A DNA stretch of 64,000 bases from Marseilla massiliensis (GTDB taxonomy: Bacteria > Bacteroidota > Bacteroidia > Bacteroidales > Bacteroidaceae), in NCBI RefSeq assembly GCF_016899955.1, contig NZ_JACJJL010000021.1, forward strand, positions 1 to 64,000. Reading direction: 5' to 3'. Position numbers and translations under genes: made by a program. Below are positions 9,280 to 18,464 of the stretch, in pieces (position 1 is the first letter of the stretch; every line of letters begins with the position of its first letter). A model generated the notes under the pieces. The model was not told the origin of the DNA. It saw only the letters and a list, made by a program, of their open reading frames with translations, and made no database searches.

Positions 9280-10155
9280 TTAGGCCCTTACATTTATAGC
9301 ATTTAATGAGAAACCATCAAATTTTCTACAGATTATTTTTAATTTGCAAGGATTCTTTATTTTGTGTGGACTCAGTATATACGACCAAATGATAGTATCA
9401 AGCAACTGTTGTTGCGTCAGAATCATATCAGTTCCTTCCCCTATTCTAGTTATGCCCGAACCAAGTATTGTTAAGCACACGTCTTTCTGACCGTAGTATT
9501 TATCTAATTCATTCCACATCGTAAAAAGGCAATCAACATATTCTTTCAAGGAAGTAAATCGGCCTCTACCATCTTTGTCGAGGGGAGCAAAAGCCATTAG
9601 TAAATCATCTCCATTTTGAATGATGGTGCCTGATTTATATCTATCCCTTTGCTTATAACAAGATTTGCGTTCTTCAGGTTTTATGCTAGACTCGTTTATA
9701 AGTTTTGCAATATCAAGCATTGAATTTTGCTTGAGATATTGACCACATAGCGATGTTGCCTTTATATCTCCGACATTATTACCCACTGTAGCCGTAAAGC
9801 ACTCGTCAAAATTAATCACCCGCTTACAATTCGCTTGTTTAAGTATATCGCCATATTCCACCTCAATTGTATAACCATTACCTTTTATAGTAATCGACTT
9901 CCGTAGCAACAAACGGACGGAACAAAAAAATACACACAAAGCCACAGTCCCAAACAATACGATTGTTCTAGAGAACAAGACATCCCAATTGTTGGCATCT
10001 AAACACAAGTGACCATTTAACAAGTCTGAAAGTGAAAAATGGAAATGACTGAAAATAGAATCAGGGACAATCGTATAGATTACTGATATAAATCCCAGCG
10101 CAATTGCTAAACCTTCCTTAGCAGCTTTCTTAAAAGCCAAGCACACTTTTGACAT
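9280..10155 (-). CDS. thsA: ThsA-like effector: two TM segments plus Macro domain (type II Thoeris-like)
   Basis: Two hydrophobic segments (about residues 15-31 and 62-84) precede a cytoplasmic domain (about 90-290) that matches my knowledge of the ThsA Macro domain (DUF6430-type). Visible marks are YGDILKQ, CKRVINFDECFTATV, TSLCGQYL, SGTIIQNGDDLLMAFAPLD, LKEYVDCLFTMWNELDKYYG and LTILGSGITRI. In characterised type II Thoeris the Macro domain senses a TIR-made ADP-ribose signal and the membrane part then damages the cell. The start at 10155 (MSKVCLAFKK) is preferred over 10221, cutting the overlap with the TIR gene to 26 bases. Function is inferred from domain content and pairing. It is flanked on both sides by capsule glycosyltransferases. 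Confidence 0.7.
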   Translation of the reverse strand: MSKVCLAFKKAAKEGLAIALGFISVIYTIVPDSIFSHFHFSLSDLLNGHLCLDANNWDVLFSRTIVLFGTVALCVFFCSVRLLLRKSITIKGNGYTIEVEYGDILKQANCKRVINFDECFTATVGNNVGDIKATSLCGQYLKQNSMLDIAKLINESSIKPEERKSCYKQRDRYKSGTIIQNGDDLLMAFAPLDKDGRGRFTSLKEYVDCLFTMWNELDKYYGQKDVCLTILGSGITRIGEGTDMILTQQQLLDTIIWSYILSPHKIKNPCKLKIICRKFDGFSLNAINVRA

Positions 10156-10738
10156 AAGAGTAGTTCCCCACTTTCTGACCGTATGAATTATATATCCAAA
10201 ATGGCACAGCATTATCTTCATAGCCTTTCATGTAATCAGGAAGCCACGCGACCTCTTTCCTAATTGAATTATACAAGATGATAATGGTTTTCTCCTTCTT
10301 CTTTGCTTGTTCGAATTCATGGCGCAAGTAAGAATAACTGTTGATGTAACCAAAATCTTCATCTACACCGGGAATGCATACAAAAGGTACTTTACAATAC
10401 TCAGCTCCACAGAAGTTTTTCTTATAAGGCGTACATTTACAGCCTGATTGTTCGTGCGACATTCTATAGCACCCACTTCCGGCTGTTCTTTTTGCTGTCA
10501 TATCACCTACTATAAAAACAACAGCGGATGAAGCATTTATCTGTCTGTTGAATTCCGCTTTTAAATCACAAATTCTGCAGTCAAGCGTATTGGCTACCGT
10601 ACCGGATTTAACCTCTGACATATCTATGAAGTTAACTTTGTGAAGTGCGTCTTGTCCCCACTTGTTAAGTTCTTCTACTACTAAACGATCGCCATTATCT
10701 TCATCATAATCGGCGCTGATATAAACTCTTTTGCTCAT
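10130..10738 (-). CDS. thsB: ThsB-like TIR-domain protein (Thoeris sensor/NADase candidate)
   Basis: A 202-residue TIR-like protein. MSKRVYISADYDEDNGDRLV resembles strand A and the BB-loop start of bacterial TIR-like proteins; SSAVVFIVGD and YLRHEFEQAKKKEKTIIILY resemble the later core, with E141 or E143 the candidate NADase glutamate. The start at 10738 is chosen because the fold begins directly after it; an in-frame ATG lies at 10780. The middle is cysteine-rich (C54, C57, C90, C100, C102, C110, C115, C121), unusual for a TIR domain. In Thoeris, TIR proteins sense phage and make an NAD-derived messenger for ThsA, encoded immediately downstream with overlap. No TAnnTTTG promoter was seen in the 114-base gap upstream, suggesting read-through from the capsule operon. 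Confidence 0.65.
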   Translation of the reverse strand: MSKRVYISADYDEDNGDRLVVEELNKWGQDALHKVNFIDMSEVKSGTVANTLDCRICDLKAEFNRQINASSAVVFIVGDMTAKRTAGSGCYRMSHEQSGCKCTPYKKNFCGAEYCKVPFVCIPGVDEDFGYINSYSYLRHEFEQAKKKEKTIIILYNSIRKEVAWLPDYMKGYEDNAVPFWIYNSYGQKVGNYSYVKSVLGF

Positions 10739-10852
10739 AAGTATGTGATTTAGACTGATATATGGTCTTGTATTGTTCATTCTTCTTTGTAAAGACTAAT
10801 TACGTAGGCATGTATAAGAACAGAGTTCTATTGCTTTGCAGGTTGCAAGAAG

Positions 10853-12079
10853 TTATCTTTGAACCTCACGCAACACTCGGCTATATATGTTGTTTAAAAT
10901 CCCTACTCTACATTCCCATAGATATTGCTTCGAACATTCTATCACTCCCTCTGAAAGGTTTGTTACCTTATCAGGGTTTGACGATAACATTTCTATGTTA
11001 TGAGCTATGTCGTCGGTTACTTGTTTATACGAATGTATCGGTATCTTTATGCCGCATTTTTCGCAAACTACTCCAGCCATTCCGCAGTGATCGAGCGTCA
11101 TAGTTGGCACAGCCCATGACATTGCTTCCCATAGAGTTGTAGGGTTACCTTCACCAAGTGATGATATCACATGGAGATGTGCCGATTGTATCGTTTTCAT
11201 CACCTCAGTTCTGGGAATCGCGCCTCGCCATTTAATGTTTTCGCTTATACCATACTGGTCTGCTTTTTGTCTCAACCGTTCAAGCAAGGGGCCATCGCCC
11301 AAGACGTCTAGGCGCCACGCCTTTGTCTTCACTTTGCTTAATGCGTCGATAAGCAATATGAGAGCCTTACGATGACAGACTGAACCTATCCATACTATGC
11401 GTAAAAGTTCATTTTTACTTTTATGTATGGGCTCCGTCCTGCACATGTGTGTTATACCATTCTCGGGTAGGTAGACAGTCTGTTTGCCAAACACTCGCTT
11501 CATCTGTTTTACCGTATTAGGCGTTGCTGCCATCAGACAATCAGCTCGTTTGACGGCTCGTCTTACTCTTGGGGAAAAGAACATTATCCCATTATGCAGC
11601 ACGAGTCGTGCAATAGCATCTATAATGCCCGTTTTTCCCATTGCTTTCCATAAACAGAGCGGCCGATTTTCAACTCCTTGCATCGGCCCCCAAACGTATA
11701 ACTTATCTTTTATTTGCCAACAGAACCCTGGCTCTTTAAAGCCAATGGGGTTTAAGTAATGGATTATGTCTATGTCTTGTTTCTCAACGATGGCTGTTAC
11801 AATTTGATAAACTTTTTTGTGCCATTTCCTGTAGTTCCAGTTATATTTTATGTCGGTGATAAACCCTTTGCCATCAATTTCGACATAAGGTACGTTTATA
11901 AATGTTACGTTCTCTAGCTCGTTTGCTTGCAGATATTTCTCTATTTCTTCCTTTCCCCTTCCATATAGCACTATCAACTTATGATAAAACCGCATGTTGC
12001 AGACATAATTCCAACTGACAGAAGCTTCACTTCCTCTATATGGTGAAATGTCGTATGTAATTATTGCAATGGTCATCAT
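10853..12079 (-). CDS. Glycosyltransferase family 4
   Basis: Predicted GT-B glycosyltransferase of 408 residues. The C-terminal domain shows RIVWIGSVCHRKALILLIDAL, a donor-binding strand, and the EX7E motif in SLGEGNPTTLWEAMSWAVP near residue 320. The ATGATGA start overlaps the TGA of the upstream GT4 gene by a few bases, indicating translational coupling. It is the last sugar gene before the Thoeris-like pair. Donor and acceptor are unknown. Confidence 0.87.
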   Translation of the reverse strand: MMTIAIITYDISPYRGSEASVSWNYVCNMRFYHKLIVLYGRGKEEIEKYLQANELENVTFINVPYVEIDGKGFITDIKYNWNYRKWHKKVYQIVTAIVEKQDIDIIHYLNPIGFKEPGFCWQIKDKLYVWGPMQGVENRPLCLWKAMGKTGIIDAIARLVLHNGIMFFSPRVRRAVKRADCLMAATPNTVKQMKRVFGKQTVYLPENGITHMCRTEPIHKSKNELLRIVWIGSVCHRKALILLIDALSKVKTKAWRLDVLGDGPLLERLRQKADQYGISENIKWRGAIPRTEVMKTIQSAHLHVISSLGEGNPTTLWEAMSWAVPTMTLDHCGMAGVVCEKCGIKIPIHSYKQVTDDIAHNIEMLSSNPDKVTNLSEGVIECSKQYLWECRVGILNNIYSRVLREVQR

Positions 12080-13179
12080 CTTTGCTCGTTGTTGTAAATA
12101 TTTATAAAATCTTGTGCTGCATATTCACTTGACAATTTATATCTATATTCCACACAGTTTTTCACATATTCAGTATTATTGTCCACGATTTCTTTAATAT
12201 CGTTTTCATCCCACTCTTGTTTTGCTATCCCTAATTTGTACTTTATAACAAAATCAGCGGAAGCTGGTTGTAAATTCGTTAGAATTGGAGTACCGGAAAC
12301 AATCGCTTCTGGGATGGATACCATATTTAAGTCTTTGCGCGTGTTGACTAGAAATGCCATTGATGTGCGAATGTATCTGTTTAGTTCTATTTGCGGCAGA
12401 AAGCCCACAAACTCAACAAACCCATCCAAATTCAAGCCCTTAGCGAGATCTTTCAATTGGCTCTCTTGTTCACCACGCCCTGCAATGATAAGTTTGAAGT
12501 TTTCATACCCAGGTATTTTGTGGAACTTGGCATATTTATGGATTATTCCATCAACATTCTTCCTGTGAATTAGCTGAGACGAACTGATGATTTGTTTTTC
12601 TTTGGAAGCTGAAAACTTGAATTTATCGATGTCTATGCCGTGATCAATAATTTTATCTGAAACTAAAGGCATATATTGGGCGATAAATTTTTTTGCCTTA
12701 GTTGATCGTGCTACTACGCATTTCACGTTTTTCATTAGAAATCTAGCAATAATATTGTGCCATATTTTTGAGGGAATTTTATGGAGTTTGTTTTGGTGCG
12801 CCGTGAGTTCCTGCCATATTATTGTCTTGTTTGGGCACAATAAGGCTGCAAAAAGTGAATGGAAAGAGAAAGTCTCACTCGATATGACCATATCAAATTT
12901 CGACTGGTTGATTTTAAGCCATTTCCAGAGCTGTGGAGAGAACGGCAATGCGTTGGTTAAAACCCTCTGGCACATCCCTTTCAAGAAAACAATTTCAAAG
13001 TCATAGTTCTCTGGCTGAGAAGCACGGTAGTCATCCAAGGCAATCAAAGTTACTTCATGTCCGAGCTTTTTAAAAGCTAGGCACATACCATAAATCATTG
13101 TGTCCTTGATTGTAGTAACTGTAGGGATTAATCCGTCTGTTGCTGTAAAAAGTATGGGGTTAAGTATGGCAATTTTCAT
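12076..13179 (-). CDS. Glycosyltransferase family 4
   Basis: Predicted GT4 enzyme of 367 residues. The start at 13179 (MKIAILNPILFTATDGLIPT) is chosen over an upstream in-frame ATG at 13266, because the Rossmann strand begins there and the upstream GT2 gene ends at 13185. The donor-binding half carries HRKNVDGIIHKYAKF, LIIAGRGEQESQL and VSIPEAIVSGTPILTN. The coding sequence is AT-rich compared with the manC-gmd end of the locus. Its 3' end overlaps the next GT4 start. Confidence 0.85.
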   Translation of the reverse strand: MKIAILNPILFTATDGLIPTVTTIKDTMIYGMCLAFKKLGHEVTLIALDDYRASQPENYDFEIVFLKGMCQRVLTNALPFSPQLWKWLKINQSKFDMVISSETFSFHSLFAALLCPNKTIIWQELTAHQNKLHKIPSKIWHNIIARFLMKNVKCVVARSTKAKKFIAQYMPLVSDKIIDHGIDIDKFKFSASKEKQIISSSQLIHRKNVDGIIHKYAKFHKIPGYENFKLIIAGRGEQESQLKDLAKGLNLDGFVEFVGFLPQIELNRYIRTSMAFLVNTRKDLNMVSIPEAIVSGTPILTNLQPASADFVIKYKLGIAKQEWDENDIKEIVDNNTEYVKNCVEYRYKLSSEYAAQDFINIYNNEQR

Positions 13180-13184
13180 GATTC

Positions 13185-14183
13185 TTAGTGAATTATTGCT
13201 TTGATGTGATAAAGTGCTGAAATTAACCACGATGCACATAGATAATGTCTTCGCAATATAAGCCACCTTGTCAATGCAAAATGAATTTTTGTGGGCCTTG
13301 ATGATTTTATAATGTCGTATATAGTCTCATCTTCTACAATGTTTTTTATTGACTGGCCTCGTATAATATTTGATTCTAGATGCGCTTGGATTGATACATA
13401 AAAGTCATTACAAACTGTTAGTTTGTCAAAAGCAATATTCCAACTTTGGTGTAATTTACAAATATCCGCATAAAGTACTTTTATCGTTAAATAATAATCT
13501 TTAGGTAAGCGAAGTGCTCTATCCTTTCTAAGCACTCTATACATATATCCCGAGTAGTCGCAAACTAAGACATTACTAATATAATTATAGTACCGATAGT
13601 TAAAAACAACATCCTGAGAACGCCGTAAATCAGGAAACCGAATATTGTTTTGCTTGATAATACTATTTTTATATATCTTGCAGTGAGGTGCAGCTATAAG
13701 CCCTTTGCTTAATAATTCAACATAACTCTTTCTGACATCCTCTTGACCTTTGATAACTTTATTCTCTGAATGATATTCAACAATTGAAGTTTGTTTACCC
13801 TTGTCATTGAAATATACTGCAGTTTCTTTTGTTGTGACTAAATCATAATCATCTTTTTCAATTAGATGAACCATCGTTTCCACGAAATCCTCTTTCACCC
13901 AATCATCAGGATCAATGAATATCACAAATTGTCCATTAGCATGAATAAGTCCATTATTGCGTGCTGGCCCTGACCCAGCGTTTTCTTGCCAATATACGCT
14001 GAAACGCCTATCTCGTTGACAATATTCCTTTGCCAGCTCATAAGAGCCATCATTGGCCCCATCTATGACAATGATTACCTCAATATTCTTATATGTTTGG
14101 GCGACGATGCTATCTAGGCACTGAGCCAAATAGGAGTAGACATTGTATGTGGGAAGAATTATAGATATTAATGGGTTATTCAT
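13185..14183 (-). CDS. Glycosyltransferase family 2
   Basis: GT-A inverting glycosyltransferase of 332 residues. Motifs: LISIILPTYNVYSYLAQC at the N-terminus, IVIDGANDGS for nucleotide binding, and the metal-binding DxD in FIDPDDWV near residue 95. The C-terminal ~100 residues are variable and end in a weakly hydrophobic stretch. It belongs to the AT-rich middle of the capsule operon. Sugar specificity cannot be deduced. Confidence 0.88.
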   Translation of the reverse strand: MNNPLISIILPTYNVYSYLAQCLDSIVAQTYKNIEVIIVIDGANDGSYELAKEYCQRDRRFSVYWQENAGSGPARNNGLIHANGQFVIFIDPDDWVKEDFVETMVHLIEKDDYDLVTTKETAVYFNDKGKQTSIVEYHSENKVIKGQEDVRKSYVELLSKGLIAAPHCKIYKNSIIKQNNIRFPDLRRSQDVVFNYRYYNYISNVLVCDYSGYMYRVLRKDRALRLPKDYYLTIKVLYADICKLHQSWNIAFDKLTVCNDFYVSIQAHLESNIIRGQSIKNIVEDETIYDIIKSSRPTKIHFALTRWLILRRHYLCASWLISALYHIKAIIH

Positions 14184-14206
14184 ACTATTAAGATTTTGTT
14201 CTAGTC

Positions 14207-15046
14207 TTACTTACTTGCTATTTTTTTTGCGTATTGCTTATCGCTCAACACATTGTTGACATGTAGCGCAACGAATATTTTAATTGCTTCCTTTATTCCA
14301 AAATGCCGAAACTTATATCGAAACTGAACAAAGGGATTGTCGCCCATAGGGGAATATAACCGTTTGAAACGAGCGGCAATTGTAAGGCCATCTTTTCGTG
14401 CTCTATTATTGCGTACTGTATTTGGTGTGCACACTCCGAGGTACTTCCGAGTTGTAAGAACTTTTATCCCAGCTTCCCTTGCTCTGAGTCCATAGTCGAA
14501 GTCTCCAAGATGATGTTGAAACATGTAATCAAGCAATCCTATTTTCAACACGACGGCTCTGGACACCAACACACAATTGCCATTAAGCCAATACACGTCC
14601 TGCATGGTACCATTTGGAATGATGGCTGTATCATCATTCCTACGCCCACCATAACTGAAGTCGCCATTCTCTGAACAAAACGCTCCACAAATGATGCACT
14701 CGTCGTTGCACAAGCCTGAGCAATATATGAGCTCCCTCAAAGCATCATCGTTTAAAAAGGTATCGTCATTTAGCCAAATGTAGGCATCATAATCTTTAGT
14801 TTCACGAGCCTTTTCCCAAGAGGCTAGCATGCCACGATTCCAAAAAAGATTACCTGTACCACGAAAAACATGCACTTTAGGGTACGCAGAACTCACTGCT
14901 TCATAGGTCCCATCTGATGAGCCATCATCGCATAGGAAAACATCCATTTCAGCACTCTTTTGTTGAGCAAAAAGCTGTTTGAGACATCTTAATGTTGTAT
15001 CCTTCCTATTGAAACATGTCAAGAGAATAGCTACTTTCTTAATCAT
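14207..15046 (-). CDS. Glycosyltransferase family 2 (rhamnosyltransferase-like)
   Basis: A 279-residue GT-A enzyme. The N-terminus KKVAILLTCFNRKDTTLRCL, the DDGSSDGT motif and WLNDDTFL (DxD) are seen, followed by LGDFDYGLRAREAG, which matches the acceptor-side ED motif region of rhamnosyltransferase-like GT2 proteins. The start ATG overlaps the end of the decayed acyltransferase gene by 4 bases, so it was once translationally coupled to it. Frameshifts there may reduce translation of this gene. Confidence 0.87.
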   Translation of the reverse strand: MIKKVAILLTCFNRKDTTLRCLKQLFAQQKSAEMDVFLCDDGSSDGTYEAVSSAYPKVHVFRGTGNLFWNRGMLASWEKARETKDYDAYIWLNDDTFLNDDALRELIYCSGLCNDECIICGAFCSENGDFSYGGRRNDDTAIIPNGTMQDVYWLNGNCVLVSRAVVLKIGLLDYMFQHHLGDFDYGLRAREAGIKVLTTRKYLGVCTPNTVRNNRARKDGLTIAARFKRLYSPMGDNPFVQFRYKFRHFGIKEAIKIFVALHVNNVLSDKQYAKKIASK

Positions 15047-15763
15047 AGTGCATCTTGTAAATTTAAGTTACCTCCAACATTGGGATAAAAATCACGTCTT
15101 GCAACGTTTTGTTTTAGAACTTTATTGGGCTTTCCGCCAAAAATCGAATTCGGGTTGTTGTACGACTCTATTATTGTTGAGCCATAGGGAAGTATAGTTC
15201 CATCAGCCAAGTTTACTCCTTTTAAAATAGATGTCTGTGCTCCCAGCCAACAATTATTCCCGATATGAATTGCCTTTGGCTCATTTAATATATCACTAGA
15301 TCCATTGAGCGATTGCAACTCGTGATCATCTCCATCAATTATGGTTGAGTCCATCCAATATTACAATTTCTTCCTATAGTAATTTCTATCACAAGAAATG
15401 AGCAAAAAAACAATTGGGCTTAAAACCTTTACCCACCTCCAGATGTCCTTTCAAGTTGAGCACCGAGCCACAAGGTATATCTAACGTGTCTTCAATTACT
15501 AGTCTAGATTTACCCCCGATGCATAAATTTACTGGGTTGCCATTTCCACGAAGAAACGATCCCTTGGTCCTACCAATGGTTATCCGCTTAAACGAGACTC
15601 CCTTTTGGAACTCTATCCTGTTGCGGCATATTGTGCCACAACAAACATCCGCGCCACAAACTATTGGGAACTTCATCGCGTCTTTGAAACTAAAGGCTTT
15701 GAAATTCAAGTACAGTGTATTGTGACTCGCCTTTATAAGCTTTATCATTGCTATGGGCATCAA
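15043..15763 (-). pseudogene. Hexapeptide-repeat acyltransferase, frameshifted
   Basis: The N-terminal half (15763-15389) and C-terminal half (15354-15043, with IIDGDDHEL, IHIGNNCWLG, SIFGGKPNKV) belong to one left-handed beta-helix acetyltransferase but are out of frame. The frame is lost in a run of seven A (15404-15410, + strand) and again near 15351-15356, where one base seems missing before the Asp codon; the intervening frame reads VIEITIGRNCNIGW, restoring the family pattern. It is a tandem paralogue of 15820-16491, with the same N-terminal architecture. Homopolymer sequencing error is possible for the first shift but not an easy explanation for both. Confidence 0.75.
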
Positions 15764-15819
15764 CTTCTATGAGCAAATATAACGCATATTGCGTAGAAAG
15801 CAAGACTTGTAAAGCATGA

Positions 15820-16491
15820 TTATAGCTTATCCTTTCGAGCCACTCCTGACTTGATAACTCTATTCGGCATACCTCCGAATATGCAATACGGCTCTTCACA
15901 CTTCTTGGTGATAATGCTGCCATATGGTACTATTGTGTTATCGCACAGATGAGCGCCCTTCATAATAGTTGATTTAGCACCTATCCAGCAGCCTTTGCCA
16001 ATCACAATATGCCTTGGGGTATTTATAACTTCACCTCTTTCTATATTGATAATGTCATGTCCATCACCATCAATGAAAGTACAATCCCATCCGGTACCCA
16101 CATTGTCGTCGACTTTAATAAGTGAACTTGCGCTGATGATACTGTTGGCATTGATGTGCACATTGTTGCCAATGTTAATTTCACCTTTGTTATTGATGGC
16201 AATTGCGTAGCCCATATCTATAGAACAATGTCCCCTAAATACTAACCTGCAATCTGGTTCAATATAGATGGATGCTCTCTTCTGGCCTAGACAAAACGAA
16301 CCTCTTCGAGTGCCGAATGAAATCATCCCCAAAGACAAAGATGATGAGTCGATAGCAATACCCCCTCGGCTAAGTGCACGAATTTTAACGTGGGGATTAA
16401 TTGTTATCGGGAATTTTATAGCTTGTCTTAATGGCAAGTATCTGATATTGAAATACAGCGAATATATAAAAATACGTATTTTTAGGAACAT
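15820..16491 (-). CDS. Hexapeptide-repeat acyltransferase
   Basis: A 223-residue left-handed beta-helix acyltransferase that probably O- or N-acetylates a capsule sugar using acetyl-CoA. Repeats of the [LIV]-G-x4 type are seen from about residue 95 (IAINNKGEINIGNNVHINAN), followed by FIDGDGHDI with the likely catalytic His, VIGKGCWIGAKSTIMKGAHL and the closing IFGGMPNRVIK. It is intact, unlike its tandem paralogue just downstream. The exact acceptor is unknown. Confidence 0.85.
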   Translation of the reverse strand: MFLKIRIFIYSLYFNIRYLPLRQAIKFPITINPHVKIRALSRGGIAIDSSSLSLGMISFGTRRGSFCLGQKRASIYIEPDCRLVFRGHCSIDMGYAIAINNKGEINIGNNVHINANSIISASSLIKVDDNVGTGWDCTFIDGDGHDIINIERGEVINTPRHIVIGKGCWIGAKSTIMKGAHLCDNTIVPYGSIITKKCEEPYCIFGGMPNRVIKSGVARKDKL

Positions 16492-16525
16492 GGTATTTTG
16501 TTTTTAATATTTGTTACTTGCTGCG

Positions 16526-17221
16526 TTATTGAGTTACATAATTTCTATTCCATGAAACGCCATCTTTTACCTTCCGCGCAGGATTGCCCACATATATTGA
16601 ATTAGCGTCAATGTTTTTAGTTACAACAGAAGACATTCCAATAATTGAATTATCCCCTATAGACACACCTTTCAACACGGTACAATTCTTACCTATCCAA
16701 ACGTGATTGCCAATTATTATTGGTTTGCTATTATTGATTGTTTTGCCATCAATGTCAGTAATCTGATGAGAATCAGTATTCCAAATATCTATGTTCTCAG
16801 AGAGCATGCAATCATCACCTATTATAATATAGTTATCTCTGCCCATGCAAGTTATCATACAATTTATATTTTCAGTGAAATGCTCACCAATAACAACACG
16901 ACAGTCTTCGCCTCGAACTACAATTCTTAAACCGAAAATTACCGCTTTGTTTTTTATTTCAACCACGTTGTCATTACCATAAACCTTAATCGACAACCCG
17001 AAAATTTCCTGTGTTGTATCGCCTATTGAAATTTTGTTGTTGTTACCCCTAACAATAAATAGAGATTTTACTATTTTAAAATGGCCTAAATTGATATGGT
17101 TTACACCAGACTGGACCTCGAATGCACATTTCTTAACATACGCGTTTGAATGATAAATACTTTTGCCATATCGTATATTTAACAATATAGACGATATGAG
17201 ATTGTATATTCTGTCTAACAT
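16526..17221 (-). CDS. Hexapeptide-repeat acyltransferase
   Basis: A 231-residue beta-helix acyltransferase. The N-terminal half has long irregular turns (VRGNNNKISIGD, VYGNDNVVEIKN), and the C-terminal half the classical repeats IIIGNHVWIGKNCTVLKGVSIG with the catalytic-type IWNTDSHQITD. It ends with IYVGNPARKVKDG, typical of the family. Its ATG overlaps the polymerase stop by 7 bases. Very AT-rich. Confidence 0.85.
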   Translation of the reverse strand: MLDRIYNLISSILLNIRYGKSIYHSNAYVKKCAFEVQSGVNHINLGHFKIVKSLFIVRGNNNKISIGDTTQEIFGLSIKVYGNDNVVEIKNKAVIFGLRIVVRGEDCRVVIGEHFTENINCMITCMGRDNYIIIGDDCMLSENIDIWNTDSHQITDIDGKTINNSKPIIIGNHVWIGKNCTVLKGVSIGDNSIIGMSSVVTKNIDANSIYVGNPARKVKDGVSWNRNYVTQ

Positions 17222-18462
17222 CTTCTTGTATTTGGTTTAAAGATACTACGAGCCCAATTTTTGAAATCATTTTCTGTCATTTCTATAAATCTATTTGAAT
17301 AGCACATGAATATTGGTATCCAAAGGTACAAGTTAATAAGATCAAACCGGTCAAAATCTTCAATCCAGCCATACAACCATCTGAAAGCTACATATACACC
17401 TATTATTTGCATTGTGAAGCTTCTACTTTGGTATACAGCTTTAAAGGCAGCAATCAAGTAAACTAAACTCACAATTATGACGCCTATAATTCCAAGATAG
17501 TTAAATACGTTTAGCATCCTAACTTCGCAACTCCATCGCTCATTACGTCCAGATTTCCAATCAATTCCACTAATTACAATGGAGTCGTAACCGCGCGCAA
17601 AAGAACGTCCGTATAACACATAGTTATTATCCAACGCGCTTTGAATTTCCTCTATATATAGAAAAGTTCTAGTGTCAGCGGTCAAATTTTCTTGTTCGCC
17701 CTTATTAAAAGAATCTTGTACTGAAACCTCGTCCCATCCTAATTCTTCTTGAATTTGGAATATATTAAACTGTCCAGATATACCCAACCACAAAAATACT
17801 ATCGGTGAAACAACAAGTGTAATAAGAGTTATTTTTATTGCAAACCGTGGAATATATTTTTGAAAATATATTATTATCGCAAAAAATATAGATATAGCGA
17901 AGCGTAGTATAGAAGACCTCGCGCCTAATGCGCCAAACAACAAAACAAGGGCAACAGCAATGAGAACAATTATTCGCCATTTCCTTTCTAAATAAGGCAA
18001 AAATATCAATAAAAAAGCATATGGCGCTAAGAATCTACCAACAGCCTCGCCCTGCATAAATGCTAATAAAATGAAGAATAAGGGAATGGAATACTTACAC
18101 CAATCGCGTGTTACTTTTGATATATTTGAGGGATTTTGAAAATATAACCATCCAAGACATAATGTCCAAGCAGTCAGTTTGGTTATCATTCCCTGAAAAT
18201 CTTTATAACCTTCGGACATGAAGACACCATACAAAGTGCCTAATATGATTATTCCATATAGACATTTGAAAATTTTTGGCGTTTTTTGACAAAGAGTTTT
18301 ATGATGAAAATAATATACAACAAATGACATAGGAAGCATTAATTTTAGAAAATGGTGTATCCACCATCCACCTAAAAATAAATTAAAACTCACCCATTGC
18401 TGCACGGACTCCCATGTCAATAACAGGATAAGGAAAGGGATTAATTTAACAATATCACGCAT
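17215..18462 (-). CDS. wzy: O-antigen/capsule polymerase (Wzy-like membrane protein)
   Basis: A predicted polytopic inner-membrane protein of 415 residues with about ten hydrophobic segments and one long hydrophilic loop (about residues 230-300, GISGQFNIFQIQEE to SGRNERWSCEV), the layout of Wzy polymerases, which join lipid-linked repeat units in the periplasm. The start at 18462 (MRDIVKLIPFLIL) is preferred because an upstream in-frame start would overlap the preceding gene by 70 bases and add a charged tail. Wzy sequences are poorly conserved, so the call rests on topology and on the flippase gene nearby. Confidence 0.7.
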   Translation of the reverse strand: MRDIVKLIPFLILLLTWESVQQWVSFNLFLGGWWIHHFLKLMLPMSFVVYYFHHKTLCQKTPKIFKCLYGIIILGTLYGVFMSEGYKDFQGMITKLTAWTLCLGWLYFQNPSNISKVTRDWCKYSIPLFFILLAFMQGEAVGRFLAPYAFLLIFLPYLERKWRIIVLIAVALVLLFGALGARSSILRFAISIFFAIIIYFQKYIPRFAIKITLITLVVSPIVFLWLGISGQFNIFQIQEELGWDEVSVQDSFNKGEQENLTADTRTFLYIEEIQSALDNNYVLYGRSFARGYDSIVISGIDWKSGRNERWSCEVRMLNVFNYLGIIGVIIVSLVYLIAAFKAVYQSRSFTMQIIGVYVAFRWLYGWIEDFDRFDLINLYLWIPIFMCYSNRFIEMTENDFKNWARSIFKPNTRRC

Positions 18463-18464
18463 AT

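Noticed and set aside
10130..10780. TIR-like protein read as a glycosyltransferase or sugar enzyme because of its position
   Set aside because: It has no GT motif; the strand pattern with FIVGD and HEFEQA, and its pairing with a Macro protein, fit TIR better.
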